Positions 26,572 to 34,327 of a DNA stretch of 64,000 bases are shown piece by piece (positions within the stretch are counted from its first letter, which is position 1; each line of letters begins with the position of its first letter). The DNA comes from CAYFRC01 sp050946115. Its GTDB lineage: Bacteria; Bacillota; Clostridia; Christensenellales; Aristaeellaceae. A program made the position numbers and the translations under genes. The notes under the pieces are model-generated. The model was given only the letters and a program-made list of their open reading frames with translations. It did no database searches and was not told where the DNA came from. The stretch covers positions 1 through 64,000 of the forward strand of contig JBMNUF010000006.1 in NCBI GenBank assembly GCA_050946115.1, given 5' to 3'.

Positions 26572-27483
26572 ATGGCAAAAAATGAATCGATTCTGCGCTA
26601 TACGCGCGTGAAGCCCCTGACGAACGTGTTCTTCAGCCTTCTGTTCATCATCCTCGCGCTGCTCTGCTTTTTGCCAGCGCTCTTGGTTCTGATCGTCTCG
26701 ATTTCGAGCGAGGCGTCCGTCGCGACGAGGGGATATTCCTATTTCCCCGCCGAATTTAGCCTGAACTCGTACAAGTACCTTTGGAGCCAAAAGGCGTATA
26801 TCGGCAGGGCGTTCCTCAACTCCATCGGCGTCACTGCCGTTGGAACGCTGATCGGGCTCGTGCTCTGCTCCACGATGGGCTATGCGCTCTCCCGCCCGAA
26901 CTACCGCTTCCGCGGCTTCTTCACGTGGTTTATCTTTATCCCCATGCTGTTTTCGGGCGGCCTCGTGGCGAGCTACATGATCAACGCGCAGCTCTTGGGG
27001 CTGAAGGACACGTACTGGGCGCTGATCCTTCCGATCTGCTGCTCGAGCTTTTACATCATCGTCATGCGCACGTTCTTCCAGACGACGGTGCCGGACGCGA
27101 TCATCGAATCTGCAAAGATCGACGGTGCGCGGCAGATCCGCATCTTCGTACAGATCGTGCTGCCCATCTCGCTCCCCGCGATCGCGACGATCGGGCTGTT
27201 TTACACCTTCGCCTACTGGAACGACTGGATGATGGCGAAATACTACCTCTCCTCCAACGTACAGGATCTGTTCCCGCTGCAGTACGTCTTGATTTCACTC
27301 GAAAACAACATCGCGTTTTTGACGCGCAACAAGCAGTTCATGGGAACGGAGGTCTCCAACATCCCCGCAGAGACCGTCCGCATGGCGATGGTCATGGTAG
27401 CGGTCGTTCCGATCGCGTGCAGCTATCCCTTCTTCCAGAAGTACTTCGTCTCCGGTCTCACGATCGGCGCGGTGAAGGGATGA
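26572..27483 (+). CDS. Sugar ABC transporter permease, LplC/YtcP type
   Basis: This 303-residue permease has six predicted helices, the N-terminal FLPALLVLIVSISSEASV and the coupling motif DAIIESAKIDGARQIRIFVQIVLP, and the family's C-terminus PFFQKYFVSGLTIGAVKG. GGGGAGG precedes the ATG. It forms the heterodimeric channel with the gene before it. Confidence 0.92.
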   Translation: MAKNESILRYTRVKPLTNVFFSLLFIILALLCFLPALLVLIVSISSEASVATRGYSYFPAEFSLNSYKYLWSQKAYIGRAFLNSIGVTAVGTLIGLVLCSTMGYALSRPNYRFRGFFTWFIFIPMLFSGGLVASYMINAQLLGLKDTYWALILPICCSSFYIIVMRTFFQTTVPDAIIESAKIDGARQIRIFVQIVLPISLPAIATIGLFYTFAYWNDWMMAKYYLSSNVQDLFPLQYVLISLENNIAFLTRNKQFMGTEVSNIPAETVRMAMVMVAVVPIACSYPFFQKYFVSGLTIGAVKG

Positions 27484-27542
27484 TTCTATCAGGTTACAGC
27501 GGCCAAAGCCGTTCGTAATAATTCAATAAGGAGGGTTTCCGC

Positions 27543-29024
27543 ATGAAGAAACTCATATCTATGGTTCTTGTCTTGGTCATGGTGTTCGCGATGGGCGCGT
27601 TCTCCATGGCAAACGGCGAGGGGGACGTAGTCCGCCTCACCTGGGCGCAGGGCACGGGCTCTACCGCTCCGACCGACAATGCGATGGTGCTGGAGAAGCT
27701 GAACGAGATGTCCCGCGAAAGGCTGGGCGTCGAAGTCGATATCCAGTACTTCACCAACGACCAGCTTCAGTTGTCCATCAACGCCGGCGAAGTGTTCGAC
27801 ATGTACTTCACCTGCTCTTGGTACAACAACTACAACCAGGCGGTTTCCAACGGCCTGTTTGCGGACATCTGGCCCTATCTGCAGGAGTGGACGCCGGATC
27901 TGTACGCGATGATGCCGGATAACATCTGGGAACTTGCCAAATCCTCCGACGGCGGTCTGTACGCCATCCCCGTAAAGAAAGACTATGCCCCCGAAAACTT
28001 TATCACCTATCCGTCCGAGGTCGCCAAGGAACTGGGCTTTGATATCCCGGACGTCATCGAGTCCTGGGACGAGATGACCGACTTCCTGGTCGCGTGGAAG
28101 GCGACCATGGGCGACAACGAGTACCCCGTCATGATCGGCGGCGGCGCCCCCGGCATGGACACCTCCTTCGACTTCATCGACCGCACCGCCATGATCGGCG
28201 TACTCTTCGGCGAGACCACGGTTTGCTCCGTCCTGGACGATCCGGCCGTCGTCGAGCGCTATAAGACGCTGCACAAATGGTACACCATGGGCCTTGTGAA
28301 CCCCGACGCGGCGACCCTCACGGAGACCTCCATCGCGACCGACGCGGAACACATGCACATCAGCTTCGTGCAGGCGTGGGATCACTACGACTACAGCCCC
28401 TCCAACGGCTATCCTACGAAGATGGCGCGCTACTCCGGCCCCTATGTCTCCACCGACGGCGTACAGGGCTCCATGAACGCTTTCTCCGTCACGCTTGAGG
28501 ACGACCTGGCGAGGTTCGAGCTCGCGATGAAGTATCAGGAGCTCGTCAATACCGATCAGCTCTATCGCGACACCCTCCGCTACGGCATTCAGGGCTATCA
28601 CTGGAACTACGTCGAGGAAGGCCCCGCGAAGGGCGGCGTCCTGAAGACCAAGACCGGCGACTACCAGCCGTGGGCGTTCTCTCAGGGCAACTACGAGCTC
28701 TCCGCGATCATGGTATCCGAGGATCAGGTAAACGGTCTGGTTCCCGCGCCCGACATGAACCAGTGGGAGATCTACTTTAAGGCGTGCGAGACCGCCGAGG
28801 TTTCCGCGATCTGCGGCTTCACCTGGGACAGCAGCAACTGCACCACGCAGCTTGCACAGATCACCGCGATCAAGTCCGAGTTCACCTCGCAGCTGAGCAC
28901 CGGCACCGGCGAAGATCCCGAGACGCTCATTCCGAAGTTCCGCGAGGCGCTTTTGAATGCGGGTCTGCAGGATTGCATCGACGATGCACAGGCGCAGCTC
29001 GACGCCTATCTTGCGGGCAAATAA
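27543..29024 (+). CDS. Sugar ABC transporter solute-binding protein, LplA type (DUF3502 C-terminus)
   Basis: The 493-residue extracellular binding protein has a signal peptide ending AFSMA-NGE with no lipobox cysteine. The C-terminal region (about 405-493: FTWDSSNCTTQLAQITAI and onward) matches the DUF3502 segment characteristic of LplA relatives. The body has typical family-1 features such as NAGEVFDMYFTCSWYNNYNQAV. TAAGGAGGG precedes the ATG. A short stem (27498-27513) lies between it and the permease gene. The ligand is unknown; complex oligosaccharides are typical of the group. Confidence 0.9.
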   Translation: MKKLISMVLVLVMVFAMGAFSMANGEGDVVRLTWAQGTGSTAPTDNAMVLEKLNEMSRERLGVEVDIQYFTNDQLQLSINAGEVFDMYFTCSWYNNYNQAVSNGLFADIWPYLQEWTPDLYAMMPDNIWELAKSSDGGLYAIPVKKDYAPENFITYPSEVAKELGFDIPDVIESWDEMTDFLVAWKATMGDNEYPVMIGGGAPGMDTSFDFIDRTAMIGVLFGETTVCSVLDDPAVVERYKTLHKWYTMGLVNPDAATLTETSIATDAEHMHISFVQAWDHYDYSPSNGYPTKMARYSGPYVSTDGVQGSMNAFSVTLEDDLARFELAMKYQELVNTDQLYRDTLRYGIQGYHWNYVEEGPAKGGVLKTKTGDYQPWAFSQGNYELSAIMVSEDQVNGLVPAPDMNQWEIYFKACETAEVSAICGFTWDSSNCTTQLAQITAIKSEFTSQLSTGTGEDPETLIPKFREALLNAGLQDCIDDAQAQLDAYLAGK

Positions 29025-29043
29025 ACCGATTTCCCTTGGCAAT

Positions 29044-29074
29044 GCCGCGGCGGAACTCCGCCGCGGCGCCTTTA
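29044..29074 (+). terminator. Terminator after the LplA-type gene
   Basis: A GC-only 10-bp stem (GCCGCGGCGG with CCGCCGCGGC) with a four-base loop lies 20 bases after the stop. The T-tract is weak (GCCTTTAT). Confidence 0.65.
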
Positions 29075-29162
29075 TGGCTTTGGCGGGCATGAAAATATGC
29101 GTTCTTTTTCAAATCTGCGATGAAATATTCCGAGACTAAAACGCAATTCTTTCGTAAAAGAC

Positions 29163-29191
29163 TTGCAATTTGTTTCGATGCGCGATATAAT
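29163..29191 (+). promoter_or_regulatory. Promoter of the VOC-LdtD-like gene pair
   Basis: TTGCAA (29163-29168), 17 bases, TATAAT (29186-29191), 34 bases before the ATG of the VOC gene. Confidence 0.8.
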
Positions 29192-29224
29192 ACTCTTTAT
29201 AAACAGGTACTGGGAGGATTGAAT

Positions 29225-29626
29225 ATGGGCCATATCGTATCATTGGCGCATACCGCATATGTCGTAAAGGATATGAAAGCGTCGTTGGATTTCTACTGCG
29301 GCAAGCTCGGCATGGAGCACGCCTTTTCCATTCCGAACGATAAGGGTGAGCCGTGGATCGAGTATCTCAAGGTGGCAGAGGGCCAGTTTATCGAGCTTTT
29401 CTACGCAAACGGCAAAATCCCGAAAAACGGCAGCTATATGCATCTGTGCCTGCGCGTGGACGACTGCAGGGCGGCGTGTGAGGAGCTCAAAAGTCTCGGC
29501 GTTTCGATCGATTCGGAGCCGAAACAGGGCAAGGATTTCAACTGGCAGTGCTGGATTCACGACCCGGACGGGAACCCGATCGAACTCATGCAGATCGTGC
29601 CCGAATCCCCGCAGGCGAGGGCGTAA
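29225..29626 (+). CDS. VOC-fold metalloprotein, glyoxalase I-like
   Basis: The 133-residue protein has two beta-alpha-beta-beta-beta modules and the four metal-ligand positions of glyoxalase I type enzymes: His9, Glu57, His73 and Glu120. It may act as a lactoylglutathione-lyase-like or other small-molecule lyase or isomerase; the thiol cofactor is unknown. The ATG at 29225 follows TGGGAGGA; a longer in-frame start at 29120 lies upstream of the promoter and is rejected. It is separated from the next gene by only 3 bases. Confidence 0.85.
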   Translation: MGHIVSLAHTAYVVKDMKASLDFYCGKLGMEHAFSIPNDKGEPWIEYLKVAEGQFIELFYANGKIPKNGSYMHLCLRVDDCRAACEELKSLGVSIDSEPKQGKDFNWQCWIHDPDGNPIELMQIVPESPQARA

Positions 29627-29629
29627 ATC

Positions 29630-30802
29630 ATGAGAAAGATTTGGATTTTGTGCCTGATCGCGCTGTGTATACTATCCGCCCTTGGTGTGCGTGCGCTGGA
29701 GGTCGACGAGACGATCAAAATCGAAGTCACCCTGCCGACCGAAACGGACATCGATCAGGTGATTTGCATCGACATTCCGCCGGAAGACGACGCGGAGGAC
29801 GCGCCGGCGGACGGCGATATCGCAGAAGACGACATTTCTCCGGAAGATGCGGAAAGCGAAGAGCCTGTACAGGAGGAGGTCGCTGTTCGCGTCGTACCCG
29901 CATTCACGGAGGCGCCGCTCGAAACGGTGTATCCCTGTTCATACGGGGATTCAGGAGAAAACGTGCGGCTGCTTCAGGACAGGTTGCGCATGCTGGGCTT
30001 TACGCTCGAAACACCGGACGGGCTTTTCGGTAAGCGCACCAGGGAGCATGTGCGGGAAGTGCAGCGGTATCTGAACGGGAAGACGGGCGGACCTTCGTGG
30101 CACCCGAACGGCGAGGTGTCTGAGGGACTTTGCGACGAGCTGAATTCCCTGAGTTTTCCGCGCTATGAGAGGGACGTCTCCTTGGGCAGCGAAGGGATTA
30201 CCGTGTTGCGCGTCCAAAGGAAGCTGTACGTACTAGGATACCTCGGGCGGTCGAAGGTGGATTCCGTGTTCGGCAAGAGCACACGGGAGGCGCTTTCGCA
30301 GTTTCAAAAGATCGCGGGGCTGAACAATTTGGGCGTCGCGGACAGGGAGACGCAAAACCTGCTCTTCAGTTCCGTAGCGCCGGATGCGCTGTCCGCGCAT
30401 TGCGAATATTCGCTGTACGTGAATCTGGAAAGGCAAGTGCTTTCCGTCTTCGCATGGAACAACGCGACGCAGACGTATGACAAATTAGTGCGCGAAATGC
30501 CCTGCACCACCGGAAAAGACGGCTATGAAACGCCGACGGGAACTTTTGCCGTTGAGGATCACCGCGCGCAGTGGGTGTATTTGCGCATGTACGGCGCCTA
30601 TGCGCGGTATGTGACGGTGTTTAATGACAATTACTACATCCACAGCGTGCTGTATGCCAAAAAGGGCGCATTGGAACCGATTTCGGGCGCGAACGGCGCG
30701 CTCACGGAGCGCGTATCCAGGGGCAGCATCCGCGTATCGACAGAGGACGCACAGTGGATCTACGAAAACTGCCGCATCGGTACGGCGATTCGGGTCGAAT
30801 AA
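29630..30802 (+). CDS. YkuD-type L,D-transpeptidase-like protein with two peptidoglycan-binding domains
   Basis: The 390-residue product has a signal peptide or anchor (about residues 4-22), an acidic low-complexity linker (40-85), two PG_binding_1 modules (about 101-150 and 183-247) and a C-terminal YkuD domain (about 258-390). YkuD enzymes cross-link peptidoglycan through a catalytic Cys in an SHGC(I/V)R motif. Here the matching motif is SRGSIR, with Ser366 (AGC at 30725-30727) at the Cys position. His338, upstream in the fold, is present. It may be inactive or use Ser, so it could be a wall-binding protein. Domain assignment is secure; activity is not. Confidence 0.82.
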   Translation: MRKIWILCLIALCILSALGVRALEVDETIKIEVTLPTETDIDQVICIDIPPEDDAEDAPADGDIAEDDISPEDAESEEPVQEEVAVRVVPAFTEAPLETVYPCSYGDSGENVRLLQDRLRMLGFTLETPDGLFGKRTREHVREVQRYLNGKTGGPSWHPNGEVSEGLCDELNSLSFPRYERDVSLGSEGITVLRVQRKLYVLGYLGRSKVDSVFGKSTREALSQFQKIAGLNNLGVADRETQNLLFSSVAPDALSAHCEYSLYVNLERQVLSVFAWNNATQTYDKLVREMPCTTGKDGYETPTGTFAVEDHRAQWVYLRMYGAYARYVTVFNDNYYIHSVLYAKKGALEPISGANGALTERVSRGSIRVSTEDAQWIYENCRIGTAIRVE

Positions 30803-30827
30803 ATCCTGCCGGAGGGAGAGGATTTGT

Positions 30828-31853
30828 ATGCGTATCGCAGATTACAGAGGGGACGCGACCATACGGACGATCGTCGATCGGGAAAAGGGGCAATACCTCG
30901 GCCATCCGACGACGGCGCTTTTGAAAGACGGAAAGACGATTTTGTGCGTCTATCCCCTTGCGCACGGCAGGGGCGCGATCCAATACAAAAAGAGCTTTGA
31001 CGGCGGCAGGACGTGGTCAGAGCGGTTGCCCGTGCCAGAATCGTTTAAGACGTCGCTCGAATGCCCCACCATCTACCGCGTTACGGACAAAAAGCTGCTA
31101 CTGTTTTCGGGGATGTATCCCGCGCGCATCGCCAAGTCCTACGACGAGGGCATGACGTGGACGGAGCTGGAGCCGATCGGGGATTTCGGCGGCATCGTGT
31201 TCGCATCCGATCTCTATCGAAAAAGGGACGGTGCGCTGCTCGCTGTGTTCCACGACGACGGCGGGTATATCGCAAGCGAGCCCATCGCAAGCGGCTTTGT
31301 CGTCTACGGAATCCTCTCTCGCGACGACGGGGAGACGTGGAGCGATCCGTTTCCGCTCGTTTCCCACCCCGATGCCGACCTGTGCGAGCCCTGCATCATC
31401 CCGTCGTTCGACGGGAGCAAGCTCCTCATGCTCCTGCGCGAAAATTCCCGCAAACACAACTCCTTTGTGTGCGAATCGGACGACGATGGCGCGACATGGC
31501 ACTCCCTGCGGGAACTTCCGCTCTCTCTTACGGGCGACAGGCACACCGCAAAACAGATGCACAACGGCGATCTGTTCATCTCCTTCCGCGACATGGCGAA
31601 TGGAAGCCCTACGAACGGGAGCTGGGTCGCGTGGGTCGGCTCGTTTGAGGACATCTTAGAGGGCAGAGACGGGAAGCTCAGGCTCCTTCTGATGGAGAAC
31701 CACTATTCGTGGGGCGACTGTGCGTATCCGGGCGTGGAGGTCTTGCCGGAGGGTACCGTCGTGACGACGACCTACGGCCACTGGATAGAGGGGGAGGAGC
31801 CGTTCATCGTATCCATCCGCCTTTCGGAAAGCGAAATTCAGGCGCTATATTGA
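30828..31853 (+). CDS. Sialidase-like BNR-repeat protein (cytoplasmic)
   Basis: The 341-residue protein has four Asp-box motifs (SFDGGRTW near 56, SYDEGMTW near 104, SRDDGETW near 170, DDDGATW near 222) marking a six-bladed propeller of the sialidase/neuraminidase fold. There is no signal peptide, so it works inside the cell. Exo-sialidase activity is possible but the arginine triad cannot be placed with confidence; many such proteins act on other sugars. The ATG at 30828 follows GGAGGGAGAGG. A hairpin containing the next gene's ribosome-binding site follows the stop. Confidence 0.75.
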   Translation: MRIADYRGDATIRTIVDREKGQYLGHPTTALLKDGKTILCVYPLAHGRGAIQYKKSFDGGRTWSERLPVPESFKTSLECPTIYRVTDKKLLLFSGMYPARIAKSYDEGMTWTELEPIGDFGGIVFASDLYRKRDGALLAVFHDDGGYIASEPIASGFVVYGILSRDDGETWSDPFPLVSHPDADLCEPCIIPSFDGSKLLMLLRENSRKHNSFVCESDDDGATWHSLRELPLSLTGDRHTAKQMHNGDLFISFRDMANGSPTNGSWVAWVGSFEDILEGRDGKLRLLLMENHYSWGDCAYPGVEVLPEGTVVTTTYGHWIEGEEPFIVSIRLSESEIQALY

Positions 31854-31861
31854 ACCATTCG

Positions 31862-31899
31862 CCCCTCCGCTTCGTCAAAGGACAAACGGAGGGATTTTT
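31862..31899 (+). terminator. Terminator-like hairpin that also holds the next gene's ribosome-binding site
   Basis: CCCTCCG (31862-31868) pairs with CGGAGGG (31887-31893) and is followed by ATTTTT ending at the base before the ATG at 31900. The GGAGGG of the 3' arm is the only plausible ribosome-binding site for the 31900 gene, so the hairpin may both end the upstream transcript and block translation. Confidence 0.75.
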
Positions 31900-32379
31900 A
31901 TGCGCAAACGGATTGCACTCATTCTTCTCTGCGCGGTGCTCGCGTGTTCGGGTGCCGTTGCGGAATCGGGAGCGGATGCCGCGCTCGATACGGCGAAGAA
32001 CGCACTCGTGCTCATGAATTACGGGGAGTTCTCGCAGGCGGCGCGCGCGCTCGGCATGAAAGGCAAGGGCAAAGCCCTGAAGGCGTTCGCCAAGAAAAAC
32101 CTGCCGGAGGTGTTCACGCTCTCCGTGCAGACGGATGTCGCCGTGCTGTATTCCATGGACGACGGATGTCGCGTCGCGGTGCCGGTCGAGGAGCCGTACA
32201 GCGACAGCGTAATGTGCTTTGTCGTGGATTTCGACGCAGACTACGCGCCGACGGGCTACGGCACGCTTTCCTATGCTGACGTGCTTGCGGAAGCTGACGA
32301 AGCGGACAAAACCACTTGGGAAGGCACGGACGACAGGGAAAATCTCGTGGTTTTTCCGGATGCGGGTGCTGTGGGATAA
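31900..32379 (+). CDS. Small secreted protein of unknown function (159 aa)
   Basis: The product has an N-terminal signal peptide (RKRIALILLCAVLACSGAVA), cut probably after AVA; VLAC might instead serve as a poor lipobox. The remainder is a small globular domain with a helical first half (ALDTAKNALVLMNYGEFSQA) and a strand-rich second half. I do not recognise the family. It lies just downstream of the BNR gene, with its ribosome-binding site locked in the hairpin between them. Confidence 0.65.
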   Translation: MRKRIALILLCAVLACSGAVAESGADAALDTAKNALVLMNYGEFSQAARALGMKGKGKALKAFAKKNLPEVFTLSVQTDVAVLYSMDDGCRVAVPVEEPYSDSVMCFVVDFDADYAPTGYGTLSYADVLAEADEADKTTWEGTDDRENLVVFPDAGAVG

Positions 32380-32414
32380 TATTTGTAACGTAATTGTAAT
32401 GTTTTGTCGCAACG

Positions 32415-32443
32415 TTGACATGAAGGGCGATTGGTTGTATAAT
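32415..32443 (+). promoter_or_regulatory. Consensus promoter of the CapA gene pair
   Basis: TTGACA (32415-32420), exactly 17 bases, TATAAT (32438-32443): a perfect match at both hexamers, 38 bases before the start codon. Strong constitutive expression is expected unless repressed. Confidence 0.93.
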
Positions 32444-32481
32444 TGTATTGAGTATATATGAATGAAAGAAAGGGGATGCAT

Positions 32482-34311
32482 ATGAAAAAGATAGCACGCC
32501 TCTTGGCGGTAGTTCTTCTGCTCGCATTGTCGATGACGACTTTTGCGGGAGCGGAGGCCGCTATAACAGACAAGGCGATTACGGTGAAAAGCGTTTCCCT
32601 TTCCTATAAAACGCTTCCGATCTGCCTGAATAAAAGCTTTCAGCTGACTGCGAAAGTAAAGCCCGGCAAGGCAACCAACTCGCAGCTTCTTTGGACGAGC
32701 AGCGATCCGGAGAAGGTCTCCGTCACCCAAGACGGGAGGATCGAGGCGAAAGACTACACGCTAAAGCCTGTGCGCATCACCGCACGGTCGCTTGATGGCT
32801 CCAAAAAGAAGTCCACGTGTCTCGTGACCGTGAAGGACGACGTGAAGGTTTCCTCCGTCAAATTCAGGAAGAAGTCCGTATCGGTCTATTTTGGCAATCC
32901 CATACAGCTTACCTGCGCGGTCGTCCCGCCCACGGCGAAGGATGCGTCGCTCACGTTTATGAGCAGCAATCCGTCCGTCGCGGAGGTGGACGAAAACGGG
33001 ATCGTGACGCCCAAAAAGGACGGGAAAACCACCATCCGAGCCACCGCGAACGACGGCAGCGGCAAATTCACAACCTGCAAGGTCACGGTCAAGCGCCGCC
33101 CCGTCAAAAAAGTACGACTGAACGAGAAGGTGCTGATGGTGGACGAGGGCGCAACCGTGCAGCTTTCGGCGACGGTTTTGCCCGAAAACGCCTCTTTCCC
33201 CGAGGTAGAGTGGACCTCGAGCAATGAAGCGGTTGCAACGGTAGACCAAAGCGGATTTGTGACCGTAAAAGGCGGCGGTGTGGCAAAGATTACCGCAGCT
33301 GCGGATCGCGGCCGAGTCAAGGCGACGTGCAAGATTCGCGTCAAAGGGGAGAATACTCGACGACTCGTCATATCTGCAGTCGGCGACTGCATGATGGGCG
33401 GAGACCCGCGCCCCAAGAGCAATAGATACGCGAAGGATCCGGGCAGCAGAAAACGTTTTCAGGATATTGTGACAGGTAACGGAGGTCTTTCCTCCATTTT
33501 CAGCAAGGTCGAGCATGTGTTCAAAAACGACGATGTGACTGTCGTCAACTTAGAATGCGCGCTCACGACGAAAACGAAGTATAGGAGCGTCAACTTTGTG
33601 CTTGTAGGGAATCCTGCGTTCGCAAAGACGATGAAGCAGAGCGGTATTGAGGCGGCTGCAGTCGCGAACAACCACTCGCGCGATGCTGGAATGGAGGGAT
33701 ACGAGCAGACCCTAACGGCACTCAAGCGAAACGGCATCGTTCCGAGCGGCTATTTTGCGTCATCGTACATCAGCAAAAAGGGTGTTAGAATTGGCTTTTT
33801 GGGCGTTGCACCCGTGGATCATAGAATGTCGCGCATGAAAACCATGGTCAAGAAAATCGCCTCGAAGTGCAGGTTTCTGATCGTTTCGATCCACTGGAGC
33901 GAGCCGGAGTTCCAATACAACGCCCCGAGCGATGCGCAGAGGGCATATGCGCGCGCCGCGATCGATGCGGGCGCGGATTTGGTACTCGGCACGCACACGC
34001 ACAGGGTAAACGGAATCGAACAATATAAGGGGAAACACATCGTGTACGACCTCGGCAATTTCGTAACCTGCATCAATAACCCGTCAAATACGGATCTCAA
34101 CGATCGCGATACCTTCATCTTCCAGGAGATTCATTATGTGTTCGACGACGGCTATACGGAGTTCGACCGCATCCGGGTAATTCCGGCGGCGTATTCGTCC
34201 AGTTCGGACTCCCTCGACCTGATGCCGATGCTCTATTCGGGCTCGGCGGACAAGAATAGGGTTTTCGACAAGATACAAAGATATTCCAACATCCCGATTC
34301 CCAGGGACTAA
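32482..34311 (+). CDS. Secreted BIG2-repeat CapA-family phosphoesterase-like protein
   Basis: The 609-residue product has a signal peptide (ending FAGAEA), three BIG2 immunoglobulin-like repeats (about residues 25-290) and a CapA/PGA_cap domain of the calcineurin-like metallophosphoesterase fold (about 292-600). All CapA metal motifs are visible: VGDCMMGG, NLEC, NNHSRD, IHWSEPEF and GTHTHRVNGIE. Some CapA proteins help export poly-gamma-glutamate; with BIG2 repeats a surface role in the cell envelope is likely. Among three close ATGs, 32482 has the best spacing from AAAGGGGA. It is followed 16 bases later by a paralogue. Confidence 0.85.
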   Translation: MKKIARLLAVVLLLALSMTTFAGAEAAITDKAITVKSVSLSYKTLPICLNKSFQLTAKVKPGKATNSQLLWTSSDPEKVSVTQDGRIEAKDYTLKPVRITARSLDGSKKKSTCLVTVKDDVKVSSVKFRKKSVSVYFGNPIQLTCAVVPPTAKDASLTFMSSNPSVAEVDENGIVTPKKDGKTTIRATANDGSGKFTTCKVTVKRRPVKKVRLNEKVLMVDEGATVQLSATVLPENASFPEVEWTSSNEAVATVDQSGFVTVKGGGVAKITAAADRGRVKATCKIRVKGENTRRLVISAVGDCMMGGDPRPKSNRYAKDPGSRKRFQDIVTGNGGLSSIFSKVEHVFKNDDVTVVNLECALTTKTKYRSVNFVLVGNPAFAKTMKQSGIEAAAVANNHSRDAGMEGYEQTLTALKRNGIVPSGYFASSYISKKGVRIGFLGVAPVDHRMSRMKTMVKKIASKCRFLIVSIHWSEPEFQYNAPSDAQRAYARAAIDAGADLVLGTHTHRVNGIEQYKGKHIVYDLGNFVTCINNPSNTDLNDRDTFIFQEIHYVFDDGYTEFDRIRVIPAAYSSSSDSLDLMPMLYSGSADKNRVFDKIQRYSNIPIPRD

Positions 34312-34327
34312 GAGGAGGATACGCGCT

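Noticed and set aside
32560..33350. Repeated protein motifs considered as a DNA repeat array
   Set aside because: The repeats are at protein level (BIG2 immunoglobulin-like modules). DNA identity between modules is low and there is no regular spacing as in a CRISPR array.
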